Shown one piece after another: positions 6,128-9,012 of a DNA stretch of 9,012 bases. A program made the translations under genes and the position numbers. The notes under the pieces were generated by a model. It was not told the DNA's origin. It did not search any database and saw nothing but the letters and a program-made list of their open reading frames with translations. This stretch comes from Gammaproteobacteria bacterium (GTDB taxonomy: Bacteria; Pseudomonadota; Gammaproteobacteria; Burkholderiales; Thiobacillaceae). The stretch covers positions 1 through 9,012 of the forward strand of contig JAHJNP010000101.1 in assembly GCA_018820745.1 (NCBI GenBank), read 5' to 3'. How positions within the stretch are numbered: the stretch's first letter is position 1; every line of letters begins with the position of its first letter.

Positions 6128-6332
6128 CAAGACGCTGATTGATTCGTCATTGCGAGGCGCGCAGCGAGGCGGCATACGACGCCACATGGGCTTCAGCCCA
6201 TAGGGAGTCCTTTAGGGCAATCCGGAAATGCCCGCTTGATCGATGCGCTGGATTGCGCGCGAGTTTATGCCCCCTGGGTGTTTATGCCATCGGGGTACTC
6301 GCAATGACAGCCCTGCCGAATTAAGCGTTTCC
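6128..6332. repeat. Palindromic interspersed repeat, copy 2 (about 0.2 kb)
   Basis: This is a diverged copy of the element at 737-937, with its core in the same orientation on the plus strand. Shared blocks include CGCTGATTGATTCG (left arm), TCATTGCGAGGCGCGCAGCG, the ATGGGCTTCAGCCCAT hairpin, AAATGCCCGCTT, GCGCGAGTTTATGCC and GGTACTCGCAATGA. Here the right arm is decayed (CGAATTAAGCGTTTCC) and is preceded by a 9-base spacer (6308-6316). A short extra stretch repeating TTTATGCC lies near 6281-6296. The element fills most of the gap between the zinc-ribbon gene and the peptidase gene, ending 38 bases before the latter's ATG. Confidence 0.86.
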
Positions 6333-6370
6333 ATAAATCGATCAAACAATGTTCGGACGAGGCCTGATTC

Positions 6371-7102
6371 ATGCATCCGACCACCTTGCGTTTGCCGCTC
6401 AACATGCTGCCGCAACCGGACGAGACGACCTGCGGCCCGACCTGCCTGCATGCCGTCTACACTTATTGGGGGGCGGATGTGCCGCTTCCGGAGGTGATCG
6501 CCCGCACCCACAGGATGACGCACGGCGGCACCTTCGCGATCTTTCTGGCTTGCGATGCCCTGCGCCAGGGCTATCAGGCCACCCTCTACACCTACAACCT
6601 GACAGTGTTCGACCCCACCTGGTTTGCGCCCGGGGTGGACATCGCCGAGCGCCTGCAGCGCCAGCGCGAGGTGAAGCAGGACGCCAGGCTGCAGCATGTC
6701 ACCGAGGGTTATCTGGAATTCCTGCGCCTCGGCGGACGCCTGCGCCTGGCCGACCTTTCGCGGCCCCTGATCCGCGGCCTGCTGCGCCGTAATCTGCCCA
6801 TCATCACCGGTCTGAGTTCCACCTACCTGTATCGCGCGGTGCGGGAATACGGACCGAACGACGAGCCCGACGACATTCACGGCCTGCCGTCCGGGCACTT
6901 CGTCGTGATCGCGGGCTACGACCGCAAAAAGCGCAGCGTGCTGGTGGTCGACCCCTATGAGCGGCATCCCTACGGCCCCTCGCATGAATACTGGATCAAC
7001 ATCGACCGCGTGATCGGTGCGGTGCTGCTCGGCATCGTCACCCATGACGCCAACCTGCTGGTCGTTTATCCGCCACGGGCGGTGCCGAAGGGGGCAGCGT
7101 GA
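6371..7102 (+). CDS. C39-like (papain-fold) cysteine peptidase of an amidoligase operon
   Basis: A 243-residue protein. QPDETTCGPTCLHAVYTYWG (15-34) is the classic C39/papain-like opening: Gln15 for the oxyanion hole and Cys21 as nucleophile. GHFVVIAGYD (175-184) gives the catalytic His176, and VLVVDPYE (190-197) the Asp194. It resembles the stand-alone C39-like family (formerly DUF3335) that occurs beside RLAN/RimK ATP-grasp genes. Unlike bacteriocin-exporter C39 domains it carries no transporter, signal peptide or membrane segment, so it should be cytoplasmic. It may cleave, transfer or trim the product of the two ligases encoded after it. A GACGAGG ribosome site lies eight bases before the ATG, and the TGA overlaps the GTG start of the next gene by four bases (GTGA), implying coupled translation. 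I see no GNAT acetyltransferase domain fused to it. Confidence 0.88.
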   Translation: MHPTTLRLPLNMLPQPDETTCGPTCLHAVYTYWGADVPLPEVIARTHRMTHGGTFAIFLACDALRQGYQATLYTYNLTVFDPTWFAPGVDIAERLQRQREVKQDARLQHVTEGYLEFLRLGGRLRLADLSRPLIRGLLRRNLPIITGLSSTYLYRAVREYGPNDEPDDIHGLPSGHFVVIAGYDRKKRSVLVVDPYERHPYGPSHEYWINIDRVIGAVLLGIVTHDANLLVVYPPRAVPKGAA

Positions 7103-8568
7103 GCATCCTCATCGTCGTCGACAATCCGCGCGACTGGTCGCTCGACATCCCCGGGGTGAGCCTCGTTTCAGCGCGCGCCTACCTGACCGATCCCGCCTAT
7201 GGCGAGGGGCGCTCGGCCAAGCTGTTCAATCTGTGCAAGTCATACCGCTATCAGAGCCTCGGTTACTACGTCTCCCTGCTGGCCGAGGCGCGCGGCCACA
7301 AGCCGCTGCCGAGGGTGAGCACGATGGAGGACCTGAAGTCGCAGAACCTGGTGCGGCTGCTGACCGAGGATCTCGACGATCTGGTGCAAAAGTCGCTCGC
7401 GCCCATCAAGTCGGACACGTTCGAGCTCAGCATCTATTTCGGCCGCAACGTGGCCAGCCGCCACGATGCCCTGAGCCATCAACTCTTCAGCCTGCTGCAG
7501 GCGCCCCTGCTGCGCGCCCATTTCGAGCGCCGCCGCGACCGGTGGCGCCTGCGCAGCGTGCGCGCCATCGCCGCCAGCGACATCCCGCCGTCGCATCAGG
7601 ATTTCGTGGTGGAGGCCGCCACCGCGTATTTCATGGGCCGCCGCCATCACGCGCACAAGCGGCCTGCGCCGCGTTTCGACCTCGCCATCCTGCACGACCC
7701 CGCCAACGCGGAAGCACCTTCCAACCCGCGTGCGCTGCAGAAATTCGAGAAGGCCGCGGGAGACGTCGGCCTCGCCGTGGAATTCATCACCCGCGCCGAT
7801 CTTGCCCGGTTGCCCGAGTTCGACGCGCTGTTCATCCGCGACACCACTTTTGCCAACCACTACACCTACCGCTTTTCAAGGCGGGCGAGCGCGGAAGGCC
7901 TGGTGGTGATCGACGACCCCGAGTCGATCCTCCGGTGCAACAACAAGGTCTATCTCGCCGAACTGCTCACCCGCCACAACATTCCCGCGCCGCGCACGCT
8001 GATGGTGCACCCCGACAATGTGGGCCAGATCGTTTCCAGCCTCGGCCTGCCCTGCGTGCTGAAGCAGCCGGACAGCTCGTTTTCGCTCGGGGTGGCCAAG
8101 GTGGAATCAGAACCGGAATTGCTCGTGAAGGTGAACGAACTGCTGCAGAAATCGGAACTGATCGTCGCGCAGGAATGGCTGCCCACCGAGTTCGACTGGC
8201 GCGTCGGTATCCTCGACCGGCGGCCGCTGTTCGTGTGCAAGTACTTCATGGCCGCCGGGCACTGGCAGATCGTCAAGCGCGAGCCCGGCCGCGCGGGCTA
8301 CCAGGAAGGCCCGGTCAAGGCGGTGGCGGTGGCCGAGGCGCCGGACGAGGTGGTGAAGATCGCCCTCAAGGCGGCCAACCTGATCGGCGACGGCCTCTAC
8401 GGCGTGGACGTCAAGCAGGTCGGCAACCGCTGCTATGTCATCGAGGTCAACGACAACCCCAACGTCGACGCCGGCAACGAGGACGGCGTGCTGAAAGACG
8501 CCCTCTACCGCGAGATCATGGGCTCGTTCGTGCGCCGCATCGAGGCGCGCAAGCGGGTCAACGCTTGA
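7099..8568 (+). CDS. RimK-like ATP-grasp ligase with N-terminal RLAN-type domain
   Basis: A 489-residue protein starting with GTG, behind an AAGGGGG site. Residues 1 to about 190 form a distinct alpha/beta domain (SILIVVDNPRDWSLDIPGV at the start, later LYGRN-like SIYFGRNVASR) matching the RLAN domain that precedes some RimK ATP-grasps. The pre-ATP-grasp domain begins near Arg192 (RFDLAILHDP), followed by the ATP-grasp: NNKVYLAELL (281-290), VLKQPDSSFSLGV with Lys322, AQEWLPTEFDWRVGIL, and the metal site Asp437 (GVDVK) with Glu449 and Asn451 (EVNDNPN). Such enzymes activate a carboxylate as acyl phosphate and join it to an amine. The substrate is unknown. The gene sits between the C39-like peptidase (GTGA overlap) and a GCS2-family ligase (TGATG, one shared base), so all three should be made together for one pathway. 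Confidence 0.92.
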   Translation: MSILIVVDNPRDWSLDIPGVSLVSARAYLTDPAYGEGRSAKLFNLCKSYRYQSLGYYVSLLAEARGHKPLPRVSTMEDLKSQNLVRLLTEDLDDLVQKSLAPIKSDTFELSIYFGRNVASRHDALSHQLFSLLQAPLLRAHFERRRDRWRLRSVRAIAASDIPPSHQDFVVEAATAYFMGRRHHAHKRPAPRFDLAILHDPANAEAPSNPRALQKFEKAAGDVGLAVEFITRADLARLPEFDALFIRDTTFANHYTYRFSRRASAEGLVVIDDPESILRCNNKVYLAELLTRHNIPAPRTLMVHPDNVGQIVSSLGLPCVLKQPDSSFSLGVAKVESEPELLVKVNELLQKSELIVAQEWLPTEFDWRVGILDRRPLFVCKYFMAAGHWQIVKREPGRAGYQEGPVKAVAVAEAPDEVVKIALKAANLIGDGLYGVDVKQVGNRCYVIEVNDNPNVDAGNEDGVLKDALYREIMGSFVRRIEARKRVNA

Positions 8569-9012
8569 TGGCCCCTCCGCTGCATGCTTTTGCCGGCTAC
8601 GGCATCGAACTGGAATACATGATCGTGGACTGGCACAGCCTTGCGGTCATGCCGATAGCCGACGCGCTGCTGCAGGCGGCCGCAGGCGGCCGGGTTGTTT
8701 CGTCAGTCGATCGTGGAAAATTTGGCTGGTCCAACGAGATCGTGCTGCATCTCGTCGAAATCAAGAACGAGCGTCCCGATCCCGCGCTCGAACCGCTGGT
8801 GGCGGGTTTCCAGGCCGAGATCAGGCAGGTCAACCGCCTGCTGGACCCACTGGGCGCACGGCTCATGCCCACCGCCATGCATCCGTGGATGGACCCCGCC
8901 GCCGAAACGCGTTTGTGGCCCCACGACAACGCGCCGATCTACCGCGCCTACGACCGCATCTTCGATTGCCGGCAGCACGGCCAGGCCAACCTGCAGAGCA
9001 TGCACCTCAACC
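8568..9012 (+). CDS. GCS2-family (glutamate-cysteine ligase-like) carboxylate-amine ligase, N-terminal part
   Basis: The first 148 residues are in the window; the frame stays open to the end. GYGIELEYMIVD (10-21) is the opening strand of the GCS2/YbdK-type glutamine-synthetase-fold ligases, with metal/ATP-contact candidates Glu14 and Glu16. NEIVLHLVEIKNERP (56-70) supplies Glu57 and Glu64 at the expected place, and QSMHLN (143-148), just before the cut, resembles the family HxH-type metal motif. These enzymes form an amide bond between a carboxylate, often a gamma-glutamyl group, and an amine using ATP. Its exact substrate is unknown; it should not be read as the glutathione-pathway GshA. The ATG shares one base with the stop of the ATP-grasp gene (TGATG), so translation is coupled. 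Together with that ligase it gives the operon two amide-forming activities. Confidence 0.88.
   Translation, partial: MAPPLHAFAGYGIELEYMIVDWHSLAVMPIADALLQAAAGGRVVSSVDRGKFGWSNEIVLHLVEIKNERPDPALEPLVAGFQAEIRQVNRLLDPLGARLMPTAMHPWMDPAAETRLWPHDNAPIYRAYDRIFDCRQHGQANLQSMHLN

Noticed and set aside
5426..6187. A minus-strand open frame of 253 codons
   Set aside because: It is antisense to the dehydrogenase-like and zinc-ribbon genes. Its N-terminus is translated repeat sequence, a common source of spurious proteins.
737..6332. CRISPR array
   Set aside because: There are only two copies of the 0.2-kb repeat, 5 kb apart, with coding genes between them and no short regularly spaced direct repeats.
6212..7045. 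A minus-strand open frame of 277 codons
   Set aside because: It is antisense to the C39-like peptidase gene and partly to the repeat, with no recognisable motif.

Overview
The window is GC-rich and densely coded, and reads as the chromosome of a proteobacterium. A betaproteobacterium is the most likely source, judging from codon use, the AGGAG-type ribosome sites and the kinds of conserved proteins present; this is inference, because no rRNA or other taxonomic marker is in view. I see no tRNA, rRNA, CRISPR array, transposase or phage gene.

Left part (1-2177): a minus-strand NAD-salvage pair, nicotinamidase (pncA) overlapping the start of nicotinate phosphoribosyltransferase (pncB, cut by the window edge), preceded by a 56-residue hypothetical gene. 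Diverging from that small gene is a PRPP synthetase. PRPP is the co-substrate of PncB, so these genes form a plausible nicotinamide -> nicotinate -> nicotinate mononucleotide neighbourhood. A 0.2-kb palindromic interspersed repeat sits between the small gene and pncA.

Middle part (2184-6127): a minus-strand aminoglycoside-phosphotransferase-like kinase (COG2187 type, without the usual partner ATPase domain) converges on the PRPP synthetase gene with only 6 bp between stops. Diverging from it is a plus-strand run: an acidic protein built from two related halves, a 53-residue two-helix membrane protein, a DJ-1/PfpI-family protein, a diaminopimelate-dehydrogenase-like oxidoreductase and a small protein with two CxxC pairs (BCAM0308-like).

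Right part (6128-9012): a second copy of the palindromic repeat, then a tightly coupled operon of a C39-like cysteine peptidase, a RimK-like ATP-grasp ligase with an N-terminal RLAN-type domain, and a GCS2-family carboxylate-amine ligase that runs off the window. The genes overlap by 4 and 1 bases. Two ATP-dependent amide-bond-forming enzymes plus a peptidase point to synthesis or tailoring of a small peptide-like metabolite or a peptide modification. The neighbourhood type has been predicted by comparative genomics, but to my knowledge its product is not known. It is the most interesting system in the window.

The two repeat copies are also notable. Each begins at the TAG stop of the gene before it, in the same register, and the core of the element appears flipped relative to its arms between the two copies.
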